Origin: Sphingobium cloacae
GTDB taxonomy: Bacteria > Pseudomonadota > Alphaproteobacteria > Sphingomonadales > Sphingomonadaceae
DNA length: 64,000 nt
Assembly: GCF_002355855.1 (NCBI RefSeq)
Contig: NZ_AP017655.1
Location: 1,302,001-1,366,000, forward strand
Direction of reading: 5' to 3'
Made by a program: the position numbers and the translations under genes. Shown here one piece after another: positions 17,841-26,995 of this stretch. The notes beneath the pieces were generated by a model that ran no database searches, had not been told where the DNA came from, and was given only the letters and a program-made list of their open reading frames with translations. The stretch's first letter is position 1; each line of letters opens with the position of its first letter.

Positions 17841-17868
17841 TTTTCGTGACGGGAAAAGATGCTACACT
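17841..17868 (+). promoter_or_regulatory. Candidate promoter of the coiled-coil gene
   Basis: TACACT (17863-17868) is a good -10 and TTTTCG (17841-17846) a poor -35 at 16 bp. The -10 ends 6 bases before the ATG at 17875, so the message would be leaderless or nearly so, which fits the absence of a ribosome-binding site. Confidence 0.4.
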
Positions 17869-17874
17869 GCGGGC

Positions 17875-20547
17875 ATGACCGGGGGCAGCACAATCGTCGA
17901 ATTCTGGCGCGACCATGAAAAATCCGCGAACGATGCGTCGCGCGAGGAGGATGTTTCGCCAGAGGATCAAAGCCTTTTCGATATGGAAGAGGATGAAGCC
18001 GCGCCGACCCGCGCGGATCGGGCGCTGCGGCGGGCGCGGCTGGCCTTCTCGATCCTGGGCGCAGTCTGGCTCGCCTTCGCGATCTGGGCCGGCCTATCAT
18101 CGGGTCAGTGGCGAGCCGGGCCGGCGGCATGGCCCGCCATGGTCGCCACGGCGCTCATCCCGCTCATCCTGCTGGGCGTCTGCTACATATTGCTCATCCG
18201 GAACAGCCGGACGGAAAGCAGGCGTTATCTCCATACGGCGCAGGCCCTTCGCACCGAAGCCGACCTGCTGGAACTGAGGCTGGGCCGTATCGCCAACCAG
18301 TTGGAGACGGCGCGCCAGACCATGCAGGATCAGGCCGAATTGCTCGACAGCTATGGCGCAGCGGCGAGCAGCAACATGGAAGCTTCGGCCGAACTGATCG
18401 CCAGCCGCGCGCAAAGCACGGTGCGCGACGCCGAATCGGCCGAGAAGGCGAGCGAGGCGCTGGTGACGCGCCTGACCGCGCTGATCGACGCGATGCCGGA
18501 TCTGGAAGACCGGGCCGGGCGCATGGCCGCCCGGATCGTCGATGACGGTCATGCCCTGTCGGAACGCATCGACGCGCTGGAAGCCCGGCTTCAGGCGCTG
18601 GGCGAATTGTCGGACGACGCGCGCGCCCGAACCTTGTCCGCGACCAAGAGCCTGTCGAGCCAGCTTTTGCAGGTGCAGGAAGCCACCCGATCGGCAAGCG
18701 AGGAGATGACCGGCATCGCGGACATCGCCTCGGCCCGTCTGGATGCGACCATGCACAGCGCCCGCGCGGCCACCGACGAGAACCGGCAGGCCATCGAGCA
18801 ACAGGCCGCGGCTATGGAGTCGCTCATCCAGAATGTGCGGCAGGGCATCGTGACGGTTTCCCAAACGACCCGCGCCTCCTTCGCGGAGGAGATGGAGGCG
18901 ACGACAACCGACCTGCAACAAAGGATCGGCCAGACGCTCGGCCATCTCCAGCATGTCATGGCTTCGGCGAGCGAAGGGCTCGACAGCCAGAAATCGTCCC
19001 TCGAAGACCTGCTCGACCGTTCCCGGATCGGCATCGCGGCCACGGGCCAGGCCGCGCTGGTGACCATGAGCAACAGCATCAGCGCCATCGAAGCCGACCT
19101 GCGGCAACGGATGGAAGCCACGCAGGCGCAGATCCAGGCCACCCTGACGGAGTGCGACGCGCGCCTGTCCGATCAGGCGGCAACGCTGGATTCGCTCGTC
19201 ACGCAATCGCGCACCAGCATCGAATCGATTGGCGGCGAAACGGTCTCCGCCCTGACCGATAATATGAGCGAGATCGAAAACCGCCTGCATCAGATCAACG
19301 GCCTGGTGGAAGACCAGCGCACCTTGATGACCAACCTGCACGGTCAATTGGGCGATACGCTGGCGGCGGCCGAGGAGCGCTTCGGCGCGCTGGAGCAATC
19401 CTCCATCGCCCGGACGGAGCGGCTGACCGGCGCGCTGTCCAGCCTGACGGCCGAAACGCAGCGGATCGACAATGCGCTGGCAAGCGGCGGGGTGACGGCG
19501 GAAAAGCTGATCGCCTGCGCGGAAACCCTGCTCGTCGCGCTGGATTCCAGCGTCCGGGAACTGGACGAGACCTATCCGGCGGCGCTGGAACGGTTCGAAG
19601 GGCGCATGGAACGCAGTCGCGCGGTCATGGAAAGCACGACGCCGGAACTGGAACGGCTGGAAGCTATTTCCGAAGCCTTGCTCGGCCGCACGCAGGAAGC
19701 GGAAGAATTGCTGCGCGGCCAGGGCAGCCGCCTGACCGAATGGCTGGAAAGCACGCAGGGCGGACTGGAATCCAACCGCGAACTGGTCAACCGGCTGCGG
19801 CTGGCGCTCGACGGAGCGCATCAGGACGCCACCCGCATCACCGAAGGCGCTGGCCCGCTGCTGGTCACGGCCCTGTTGCGCGTGAAGGACACCGCCGACC
19901 AAGCCGCCGAACGGGCGCGTCAGGCGCTGGGCCGCGCCATTCCGGACGCCGCCCAGGCCCTTGCCGAGGCCAGCGAGGAAGCGATGGAGCGCGTCGTCGG
20001 CGACCGGGTCACCGCGCAGATCCAACAATTGTCGCGGGTAGCCGAAGAAGCGGTCAAGGCCGCCCATCAGGCATCCGAACGGCTGATGCGTCAGTTGCTG
20101 ACCATTGCCGACACCAGCGCCAATGTCGAACAGCGGATCGAGCACGCCGAACGCGCCGCCGAAGAACGGGATCGGGACCATTTCGCCCGCCGTTCCGCCC
20201 TGCTGATCGAATCGCTCAACAGCACGGCGATCGACGTTGCGAAGATATTGTCGAACGACGTGACCGATTCGGCCTGGTCATCCTATCTGAAAGGCGACCG
20301 CGGCGTCTTCACGCGCCGCGCCGTGAAGCTGCTGGATGCCGGAGAGTCGCGGGAAATCGCGCTCCATTATGACGAGGATGCCGAATTCCGGGATCATGTG
20401 AACCGCTACATTCACGATTTCGAATCGATGCTCCGGATCATCTTGTCGGCGCGGGACGGCAATGCGCTGGGCGTCGCGATCCTGTCTTCCGACATGGGCA
20501 AGCTCTATGTGGCGCTCGCACAAGCGATCGAACGGCTTCGGCAATAG
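17875..20547 (+). CDS. Large membrane-anchored coiled-coil protein
   Basis: 890 residues from the ATG at 17875; an in-frame ATG at 17827 gives 16 extra unlikely residues. An acidic N-terminal segment of about 50 residues is followed by two membrane spans (about 57-76 and 86-108) and some 780 residues of mostly heptad-like helix rich in Ala, Glu, Gln, Ser and Arg, such as TEADLLELRLGRIANQLETARQ. The C-terminal 100 residues (SSYLKGDRGVFTRRAVKLLD) look like a compact globular domain. Two N-terminal spans plus a huge coiled coil is the architecture of the Caulobacter polarity factor TipN, of similar size; homology is not established. The Hpt-like gene is divergent next to it. Confidence 0.75.
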   Translation: MTGGSTIVEFWRDHEKSANDASREEDVSPEDQSLFDMEEDEAAPTRADRALRRARLAFSILGAVWLAFAIWAGLSSGQWRAGPAAWPAMVATALIPLILLGVCYILLIRNSRTESRRYLHTAQALRTEADLLELRLGRIANQLETARQTMQDQAELLDSYGAAASSNMEASAELIASRAQSTVRDAESAEKASEALVTRLTALIDAMPDLEDRAGRMAARIVDDGHALSERIDALEARLQALGELSDDARARTLSATKSLSSQLLQVQEATRSASEEMTGIADIASARLDATMHSARAATDENRQAIEQQAAAMESLIQNVRQGIVTVSQTTRASFAEEMEATTTDLQQRIGQTLGHLQHVMASASEGLDSQKSSLEDLLDRSRIGIAATGQAALVTMSNSISAIEADLRQRMEATQAQIQATLTECDARLSDQAATLDSLVTQSRTSIESIGGETVSALTDNMSEIENRLHQINGLVEDQRTLMTNLHGQLGDTLAAAEERFGALEQSSIARTERLTGALSSLTAETQRIDNALASGGVTAEKLIACAETLLVALDSSVRELDETYPAALERFEGRMERSRAVMESTTPELERLEAISEALLGRTQEAEELLRGQGSRLTEWLESTQGGLESNRELVNRLRLALDGAHQDATRITEGAGPLLVTALLRVKDTADQAAERARQALGRAIPDAAQALAEASEEAMERVVGDRVTAQIQQLSRVAEEAVKAAHQASERLMRQLLTIADTSANVEQRIEHAERAAEERDRDHFARRSALLIESLNSTAIDVAKILSNDVTDSAWSSYLKGDRGVFTRRAVKLLDAGESREIALHYDEDAEFRDHVNRYIHDFESMLRIILSARDGNALGVAILSSDMGKLYVALAQAIERLRQ

Positions 20548-20579
20548 GATATGGAGGGGCCGGCCAGCCGCACGAAACG

Positions 20580-20602
20580 GCCGCTCTGTCAATAAGAGCG
20601 GC
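20580..20602. terminator. Hairpin between convergent genes
   Basis: GCCGCTCT (20580-20587) pairs with AGAGCGGC (20595-20602) around a 7-nt loop that contains the stop codon of the DUF1467 gene. There is no clear U-tract, so termination is only plausible. Confidence 0.45.
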
Positions 20603-20858
20603 TGTATCCCGGCAGTTGTTCCAGCGTCAGCCAGCCCTCGACATAATTTGCGTAATAAAGGCCGAACAACACCGCCGACAGGATCGTCGCCCGCAACGCC
20701 ACCACGCCCGGCCTGAAATTGCTGGGGGCGCTGTCCGCCTGCCCCTCCCGCAACACTTCCCCGGTTTCGTCGGGCGTTCGGATGCCGAAGGGCAGGACAA
20801 TGAAGGCGCTGATCACCCAGAACAGCGCGTAGATGGCGAAAATGGCATACCAGTTCAT
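20589..20858 (-). CDS. DUF1467 family membrane protein
   Basis: 89 residues with two hydrophobic helices: residues 5-25 (AIFAIYALFWVISAFIVLPFG) and about 52-72 (VVALRATILSAVLFGLYYANY). The segment FGIRTPDETGEVLREGQADSAP between them is the family's conserved loop. The family is typical of alphaproteobacteria and has no assigned function. The gene is the last member of the long minus-strand run that begins with nuoA, 11 bases after the RNase J gene. Confidence 0.85.
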   Translation of the reverse strand: MNWYAIFAIYALFWVISAFIVLPFGIRTPDETGEVLREGQADSAPSNFRPGVVALRATILSAVLFGLYYANYVEGWLTLEQLPGYSRSY

Positions 20859-20869
20859 GGGTAACCGGA

Positions 20870-22507
20870 TTAGGCGCGAATGAGGAGAACGTCCACCACC
20901 GGCTTCTTGCCCGTCCAGCGCGTCGCCGTCCGGCGCACGGCAAGACGGACGCGTTCCCGCAGCGCCTCTTCCTCCTGCGATCCCTTGGCGACCGCTTCGG
21001 CCGCCTCCGCAGCGGCTTCCTCCAGAAACGCCGCCTTGTCCTCCTCGACAGGCACGCCCTGAGTCCGAAGCGCCGGCACGCCGAGCACCCGGCCCTTCGC
21101 GTCCAATGCCACCGCGACGCTGATCTGGCCATGCAGGGCGATCTTCCGCCGCTCGTTCATGGTCGCGCCATCGGCGGGCAGGATGACATCGCCATCCAGG
21201 ACCAGCCTGCCGCTCGTCCCATGACCGATGATTTCCGGCCCATCAGGCGCCAATCGCAGCACATCGCCATTGGATTGCACCACGGCACGGGGCACGCCCG
21301 TCTCCAGCCCGAGCCGGGCCTGTTCCGCCATATGGCGGCGCTCGCCATGAACCGGCAGCAATATCTGCGGCCTTATCCAGCGATACATGGCTTCCAGTTC
21401 CGGCCGGCCGGGATGGCCGGACACATGGACTTCGGCCTGCCGGTCCGTGATCATCAGCACGCCGCTCGCCGCCAGCGCATTCTGGATGCGGCCGATGGCG
21501 ATTTCATTGCCCGGTATCTGCTTGGAGGAAAAGACCACCAAGTCGCCCTCATCCAGCTTGATCGGGTGGGAATCGAACGCGATGCGGGACAGCGCCGCGC
21601 GTGCCTCCCCCTGCCCGCCGGTCGCGATGATCATCACTTCATGGCGGGGCAGCGCCATCGCGGCGTCCCAGTCGATGGTCGGCGGAAAATCCTTGAGATA
21701 ACCCGCATTGCGCGCCGTAGCGATGATCCGGTCGAGCGACCGCCCCGCCACGCACAGGCGGCGGCCGGTGGCCTGCGCCACCTCGCCCAGCGTCTGCAAA
21801 CGCGCGGCATTGGAGGCGAATGTCGTGACCAGCACCCGCCCCTTCGCTCCGGCGATGGTCTCCATCAATCCTTCGCGCACGTCGCCTTCGGACCCGCTGG
21901 CCTCGGCATTGAACACATTCGTGCTGTCGCATACCAGCGCCAGCACGCCTTCGTCGCCGATGGCGGTCAACTCCTCCGGGGTGGAGGGAGCCCCCAGCAG
22001 GGGCTTCTCATCCAGCTTCCAGTCGCCCGTATGGAAAATGCGGCCATGGGGCGTGTCGATCAGCACCGCATTGCCTTCGGGGATCGAATGGGCCAGCGGG
22101 ACATAGCGGAAACCGAAGGGGCCGAGGGCAAAGCTGCCCTCATTGTCGATGACGTTGAGTTCCACCTCGTCCGTCAGCTTCTCCTCTTCCAGCTTCAGCC
22201 GGATAAGGCCCGCCGTGAACGGCGTCGCATAGAGCGGAACGCCAAGGTCGGCCGCCAGATAGGGAATGGCGCCGATATGGTCCTCATGCCCGTGGGTGAG
22301 GACGATGCCGAGCAGATCCTTGCGCCGGTCCTCGATAAAGGACAGGTCCGGCAGGATCAGTTCCACGCCGGGATAGGCCGGATCGGCGAAGGTGAGACCC
22401 AGGTCCACCATCACCCACTTCCCCTGGCAACCGTAAAGATTGACGTTCATGCCGATCTCTCCCGAACCGCCTAGGGCCAGGAAGAGCAGCTCGTCTTTAG
22501 GTGTCAT
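20870..22507 (-). CDS. rnj: Ribonuclease J family exo/endoribonuclease
   Basis: 545 residues. It has the metallo-beta-lactamase motif LTHGHEDHIGAIPYL near residues 71-85, the beta-CASP region with VTTFASNAARLQTLGEVA, and HVSGHPGRPELEAMYRWIRP carrying the later metal and RNA ligands. RNase J provides 5'-3' exonucleolytic mRNA decay and RNA maturation. The start overlaps the coaX stop by one base (TGATG), so translation is coupled. In alphaproteobacteria this gene lies downstream of nuo, birA and coaX, as here. Confidence 0.93.
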   Translation of the reverse strand: MTPKDELLFLALGGSGEIGMNVNLYGCQGKWVMVDLGLTFADPAYPGVELILPDLSFIEDRRKDLLGIVLTHGHEDHIGAIPYLAADLGVPLYATPFTAGLIRLKLEEEKLTDEVELNVIDNEGSFALGPFGFRYVPLAHSIPEGNAVLIDTPHGRIFHTGDWKLDEKPLLGAPSTPEELTAIGDEGVLALVCDSTNVFNAEASGSEGDVREGLMETIAGAKGRVLVTTFASNAARLQTLGEVAQATGRRLCVAGRSLDRIIATARNAGYLKDFPPTIDWDAAMALPRHEVMIIATGGQGEARAALSRIAFDSHPIKLDEGDLVVFSSKQIPGNEIAIGRIQNALAASGVLMITDRQAEVHVSGHPGRPELEAMYRWIRPQILLPVHGERRHMAEQARLGLETGVPRAVVQSNGDVLRLAPDGPEIIGHGTSGRLVLDGDVILPADGATMNERRKIALHGQISVAVALDAKGRVLGVPALRTQGVPVEEDKAAFLEEAAAEAAEAVAKGSQEEEALRERVRLAVRRTATRWTGKKPVVDVLLIRA

Positions 22508-23286
22508 TATGTCTTCAAACTCCGTTCGTGCAGCAGCGCCAGCCCCTGAATGGTAAGGTCGGGCGCGATGGCATCGAAAATATCGCTATTCTCATCGAAG
22601 AGGACCGCAAGGCCCCCCGTCGAAATCACTTTGGTCGGGCGGCCGATTTCGGCGCGCATCCGGGCGACCAGCCCCTCCATCATCGCCACATAGCCCCAGA
22701 AGACGCCGATATGCATCTGCGCTTCGGTGGTGCGGCCGATCACCGATCGGTTTTCCGGCGGCACGATCGCGATCTTGGGCAGTTTCGCCGCCGCCGCGAC
22801 CAGAGCATCCAGCGAGAGGTTGATGCCCGGCGCGATGACGCCACCCTTATAAGCGCCGGTATAGTCGATCATATCGAATGTGGTCGCGGTGCCGAAATCG
22901 ATGACGATCAGGTCGCCTTCGTAAAGATGGTGCGCGGCAATGGCGTTTACAACCCGGTCCGCGCCCACCGAAGAGGGTTGCTCCACGTCCAGTTCGACAC
23001 CCCACTCCACCGGAGGCTGTCCCGCGACGAGCGGCGGCACACGGAAATATTTCTCGGCCAGGACCTGAAGATTATGGAGCGCGCGCGGCACCACGGTGGC
23101 GATGATGACGGCATCGACATCATTGATGGCATAGCCCTCCAGCGCCAGAAGCTGGTTGAGCCAGACCGCATATTCGTCCGCGGTCCGCCGGGGGTCGGTG
23201 GCGATGCGCCAGCGCGCGCGGATTTCCCCCTCGCTCAGAAGGGCGAAAACGACATTGGTATTGCCCGCGTCGATCGCGAGAAGCAT
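22507..23286 (-). CDS. coaX: Type III pantothenate kinase
   Basis: 259 residues. It phosphorylates pantothenate in the first step of coenzyme A synthesis. The ASKHA-fold motifs are clear: [16 protein letters not shown] (phosphate 1), [28 protein letters not shown] (phosphate 2) and STGGLA (adenosine). Family length is normal. It lies 15 bases after birA. Confidence 0.95.
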   Translation of the reverse strand: MLLAIDAGNTNVVFALLSEGEIRARWRIATDPRRTADEYAVWLNQLLALEGYAINDVDAVIIATVVPRALHNLQVLAEKYFRVPPLVAGQPPVEWGVELDVEQPSSVGADRVVNAIAAHHLYEGDLIVIDFGTATTFDMIDYTGAYKGGVIAPGINLSLDALVAAAAKLPKIAIVPPENRSVIGRTTEAQMHIGVFWGYVAMMEGLVARMRAEIGRPTKVISTGGLAVLFDENSDIFDAIAPDLTIQGLALLHERSLKT

Positions 23287-23301
23287 AGCCGGCCCCCGAT
23301 A

Positions 23302-24090
23302 TCAGATGAGAAGGATGTCACCCGCATGAATGGCATGCATGTCGCCATTCGCCAAGCGCAGGATCAGCATGCCGTCCCGATCCAATGTTTCAAAACGGCC
23401 TTCCAGAACCTGCCCGTCCGGCTGGTTCACCCGCATGGAAGCGCCCGCCGGATGCGCGTTGAGCAGCCAATGCGTACGCACCGGTTCCAGCCCCTGCGCG
23501 CGCCAGATCGCCAGCCAATGCGCGAACAACGCCGCCAGCCTTTCCAGCAGCGCGCCGGCCTCTGCTTCCCCAGCGCCCTGCACGGCCAGGCTGGTGACGG
23601 GCCGGTCCAGATCGCGCGGATGATCCTTCACATTCACGCCTATGCCGACCACCACCGTATCTCCCACCCGTTCCAGCAGGATGCCCGCGATCTTCGCGCC
23701 GTCGACCAACACGTCATTGGGCCATTTGATACGCGCCTGCCCCTCGGCCAAGGGCGCGACCAGCGCGTGAACGGCATTGGCGGCCACCAATGCCAATGTA
23801 TGGGGTGGAGGGTCGCCATCGCGAAGTCGCACCACGGTCGATCCATAGAGATTGCCCGACGGGCTTTCCCACGACCGGCCCATGCGGCCCCGGCCACCCG
23901 TCTGGCGTCCGGCGCGGAGCCACGATCCTTCGGGAACGCCCTGCTCCGCCCATGCCATCATGTCGGCATTGGTGGAGCCGGTCTCCTCGACGAAACGGAT
24001 TTCGCTCAGAACAGCGACGCCGCGGCAGCCGCGCTGGCCTTGTCCAGCACGGGATTGAGCAGATAGCCGAGCACGATCACCACCGCGCAT
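23302..24090 (-). CDS. birA: Biotin--[acetyl-CoA carboxylase] ligase
   Basis: The catalytic domain is present: EETGSTNADMM, GRGRMGRSWESPSGNLYGS (biotinyl-AMP site), IKWPNDVLVDGAKIAGIL and GIGVNV. There is no N-terminal helix-turn-helix, so it is the monofunctional type that biotinylates acetyl-CoA carboxylase carrier protein without repressing genes. The start is uncertain. The only in-frame ATG upstream of the conserved part is at 24090, which overlaps nuoN by 85 bases; a CTG at 24009, overlapping the nuoN stop by 4 bases, would give the expected 235-residue enzyme. Confidence 0.88.
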   Translation of the reverse strand: MRGGDRARLSAQSRAGQGQRGCRGVAVLSEIRFVEETGSTNADMMAWAEQGVPEGSWLRAGRQTGGRGRMGRSWESPSGNLYGSTVVRLRDGDPPPHTLALVAANAVHALVAPLAEGQARIKWPNDVLVDGAKIAGILLERVGDTVVVGIGVNVKDHPRDLDRPVTSLAVQGAGEAEAGALLERLAALFAHWLAIWRAQGLEPVRTHWLLNAHPAGASMRVNQPDGQVLEGRFETLDRDGMLILRLANGDMHAIHAGDILLI

Positions 24091-25442
24091 GCGGTCAGGA
24101 TCACATTCTCGACCGCCCCGCCACGCGCTTCATAGGCAGCGGCCGGCTCGTCGAAATAGATCGTCTTGATGATCTTCAGATAATAATAGGCGCCGATCAC
24201 CGAAGCCGCGATGCCGATCGCCGCAAGCGTCGCCAGATTGGCCGCCACCGCCGCGTCGAACACCAGGAACTTGGCCCAGAAACCGAAGAGCGGAGGGATG
24301 CCCGCCATCGAGAACATGAAGATCGCGAAGGCCGCCGCCAATCCCTTGCGCGACTGGGACAGGCCCGCAAGGCTGGCGATGGTTTCGACCGGCTTGCCTT
24401 CCGCGTCGCGCATCTGGAGAATACAGGCGAAGCTGCCGATGGTCATCAGCACATAGATCGCCATATAGCTCATCGTCGCGGCCACGCCCGCCGGCGTTCC
24501 GGCGGCCAGGCCGATCAGCGCAAAGCCGACATTGTTGATCGACGAATAGGCCATCAGGCGCTTGATGTTGGTCTGGCCGATGGCCGCGACCGCGCCAAAG
24601 ATGATCGAAGCGAGCGCCACGAAGATCACGATCTGCTGCCAATCGAGACCCGCCGGGCCCAGCGCCTCGATCGCGACGCGTACCGTCAGCGCGACCGCCG
24701 CCACCTTGGGCGCGCTCGCGAAGAAAGTGGTGACCGGCGTCGGCGCGCCTTCATAGACGTCCGGCGTCCACATATGGAAAGGCACCGCGCTGATCTTGAA
24801 CGCCAATCCCGCCAATACGAAGACCAGCCCGAACAACTCGCCCTTCGACACCCCGTCCGCCAGCGCCAGCGAGATGCCGTCAAAGCTCGTGCTGCCGGTG
24901 AAGCCATAAAGCAAGGCGGTGCCGTAAAGGAGGATGCCGCTCGCCAGCGAACCCAGCACGAAATATTTGAGCCCCGCTTCGGACGAGCGCTCATCCTGCC
25001 GCATGAAGCTCGCCAGCACATAGGAAGCGAGGCTGTTCATCTCCAGCCCGACATAGAGCGTCAGCATGTCGCCCGCCGACACCATCATGCCCATGCCGAC
25101 CGCGGCGAACAGGATGAGGACCGGATATTCCGGCCGGATCGCCTGTCCCACGGCAAAGAAACGCGGAGCCAGCAGGATCGCCGCCGCCGCCGCGCCATAG
25201 ATCAGCGCCTTGGCAAAGACCGAGAATGCGTCCGCGCGCACCAGCCCGTCAAAAGCATCCGGCCCATGCTCCAGCGAGCAGCAGAGAGCCAGCCCCGCCA
25301 CGATCAGTGCGATCACCGCGAGCCAGTTCACCACGCGGGCGATGCCCTCGCGGCCAAAAGCGGAGGCCAGCAGCAATGCCAGCCCGCCCGCCGTCAGGAT
25401 CAGTTCCGGCAGGACCGCCAGAAGGGAAGCCGTCTCAATCAT
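24006..25442 (-). CDS. nuoN: NADH-quinone oxidoreductase subunit N
   Basis: 478 residues with about 14 membrane spans, one of three antiporter-like proton-pumping subunits of complex I. Family features are the Lys-bearing helices around LKYFVLGSLASGILLYG and LMAYSSINNVGFALIG. It is the last nuo gene, starting one base inside the nuoM stop (overlap at 25442), and birA follows with an overlap. Confidence 0.95.
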   Translation of the reverse strand: MIETASLLAVLPELILTAGGLALLLASAFGREGIARVVNWLAVIALIVAGLALCCSLEHGPDAFDGLVRADAFSVFAKALIYGAAAAAILLAPRFFAVGQAIRPEYPVLILFAAVGMGMMVSAGDMLTLYVGLEMNSLASYVLASFMRQDERSSEAGLKYFVLGSLASGILLYGTALLYGFTGSTSFDGISLALADGVSKGELFGLVFVLAGLAFKISAVPFHMWTPDVYEGAPTPVTTFFASAPKVAAVALTVRVAIEALGPAGLDWQQIVIFVALASIIFGAVAAIGQTNIKRLMAYSSINNVGFALIGLAAGTPAGVAATMSYMAIYVLMTIGSFACILQMRDAEGKPVETIASLAGLSQSRKGLAAAFAIFMFSMAGIPPLFGFWAKFLVFDAAVAANLATLAAIGIAASVIGAYYYLKIIKTIYFDEPAAAYEARGGAVENVILTACAVVIVLGYLLNPVLDKASAAAAASLF

Positions 25443-26995
25443 CAGTGCGCCTCCCCGTGCGCGGCAGTTTCATGGGCAGCGCCGTGTCCCGCAGGCTTGG
25501 GCGCGCCCATTTCGATCTTGGAATCGCCCGCCGGAGCGGCGGAGGCGAGGCCCGCTTCCAGCGCGTGAATGGCGGGACGCATGGGCGCCAGGAAACTTTC
25601 CGGATAGACGCCCATCCACAGCACCACGGCCGCGATGGGCGCGAGCAGCCACATTTCCCGCATAGACAGGTCGGGCATGGCGGCGGCATCCGCATTTTTC
25701 TGTTCGCCATAACAGATGCGGCGATAGAGATAGAGCATATAGGCCGCGCCCAGAATGATGCCCGACGTTCCGACCAGCGCCGCCCAGGTCGAAACCTGAT
25801 ACACGCCCATCAGCGACAGGAACTCGCCGACGAAATTGCTGGTGCCCGGCAGGCCCACGGCCGCCATGGTGAACAGCAGGAACAGCACCGCATATTTGGG
25901 CATGTTGATCGCCAGCCCGCCATAACGCGCGATCTCCCGCGTATGCAGGCGGTCGTAGATGACGCCGACGCACAGGAACAGCGCCCCCGACACGAGGCCG
26001 TGGCCCAGCATCACCATCATCGAACCTTCCAGGCCCGCCTGGTTGAAAGCGAACAGGCCCAGCGTCACGATGGCCATATGGGCGACAGACGAATAGGCGA
26101 TCAGCTTCTTCATGTCGGTCTGCACCAGCGCGACGAGGCTGGTATAGACCACCGCCACCATCGACAGGCCCCAGACCAGCGGCGCCAACTGCGCCGAAGC
26201 TTCCGGGAACATGGGCAGCGAGAAGCGGATGAAGCCATAGCCGCCCATCTTCAGCAGCACGCCCGCCAGAATGACCGACCCGGCGGTCGGTGCCTGGACG
26301 TGGGCGTCGGGCAACCATGTGTGGACCGGCCACATCGGCATCTTGACGGCGAAACTCGCGAAGAAAGCCAGCCACAGCCAGATCTGGACATGCGGGTCGA
26401 AATTATAGGCCATCAGCGCGGGGATTTCGGTCGTGCCCGCTTCATGCACCATCCACATCATCGCGATCAGCATCAGCACCGATCCGAGCAGCGTGTAGAG
26501 GAAGAATTTATAGGACGCGTAGATGCGGTCCGCCCCGCCCCATATGCCGATGATCAGATACATCGGGATCAGGCCCGCTTCGAACATGATGTAGAAGAGG
26601 TAGAGATCCTGCGCCGCGAAGACGCCGATCATCAGCACCTCCATGAACAGGAAGGCCGCCATATATTCGCCGACGCGCTTCTCGATCGCCTGCCAGCTCG
26701 CGCCGATGCAGATCGGCATCAGGAACACGGTGAGCGCGATCAGCATCAGCGCGATGCCGTCAATCCCCAGAGCCCAGGCGAAACGGCCGAAGATCGGCAG
26801 ATATTCCTGGAACTGCCACTGCGGCGCGCTGCCCGACTGGTCGAAACCGATCCAGAGGATGATGCCCAGCACCAGATCGGCCAGTGTCGCCAGCAGCGCG
26901 ATCCAGCGCGCCTGCTGCGCACCCGCGAACAGACAGGCGATGGCCCCCGCCATCGGCACTGCCATCATCAGGGATAGGATGGGGAAGCCGTCCAT
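25442..26995 (-). CDS. nuoM: NADH-quinone oxidoreductase subunit M
   Basis: 517 residues, antiporter-like proton-pumping subunit of the membrane arm. Conserved stretches are MFEAGLIPMYLIIG, VHTWLPDAHVQAPTAGSV and KLIAYSSVAHMAIVTLG. It ends with a hydrophilic tail with six His and several Ala (AGHGAAHETAAHGEAH), matching the His-rich theme of the nuoL loop. The start overlaps the nuoL stop by one base. Confidence 0.95.
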   Translation of the reverse strand: MDGFPILSLMMAVPMAGAIACLFAGAQQARWIALLATLADLVLGIILWIGFDQSGSAPQWQFQEYLPIFGRFAWALGIDGIALMLIALTVFLMPICIGASWQAIEKRVGEYMAAFLFMEVLMIGVFAAQDLYLFYIMFEAGLIPMYLIIGIWGGADRIYASYKFFLYTLLGSVLMLIAMMWMVHEAGTTEIPALMAYNFDPHVQIWLWLAFFASFAVKMPMWPVHTWLPDAHVQAPTAGSVILAGVLLKMGGYGFIRFSLPMFPEASAQLAPLVWGLSMVAVVYTSLVALVQTDMKKLIAYSSVAHMAIVTLGLFAFNQAGLEGSMMVMLGHGLVSGALFLCVGVIYDRLHTREIARYGGLAINMPKYAVLFLLFTMAAVGLPGTSNFVGEFLSLMGVYQVSTWAALVGTSGIILGAAYMLYLYRRICYGEQKNADAAAMPDLSMREMWLLAPIAAVVLWMGVYPESFLAPMRPAIHALEAGLASAAPAGDSKIEMGAPKPAGHGAAHETAAHGEAH

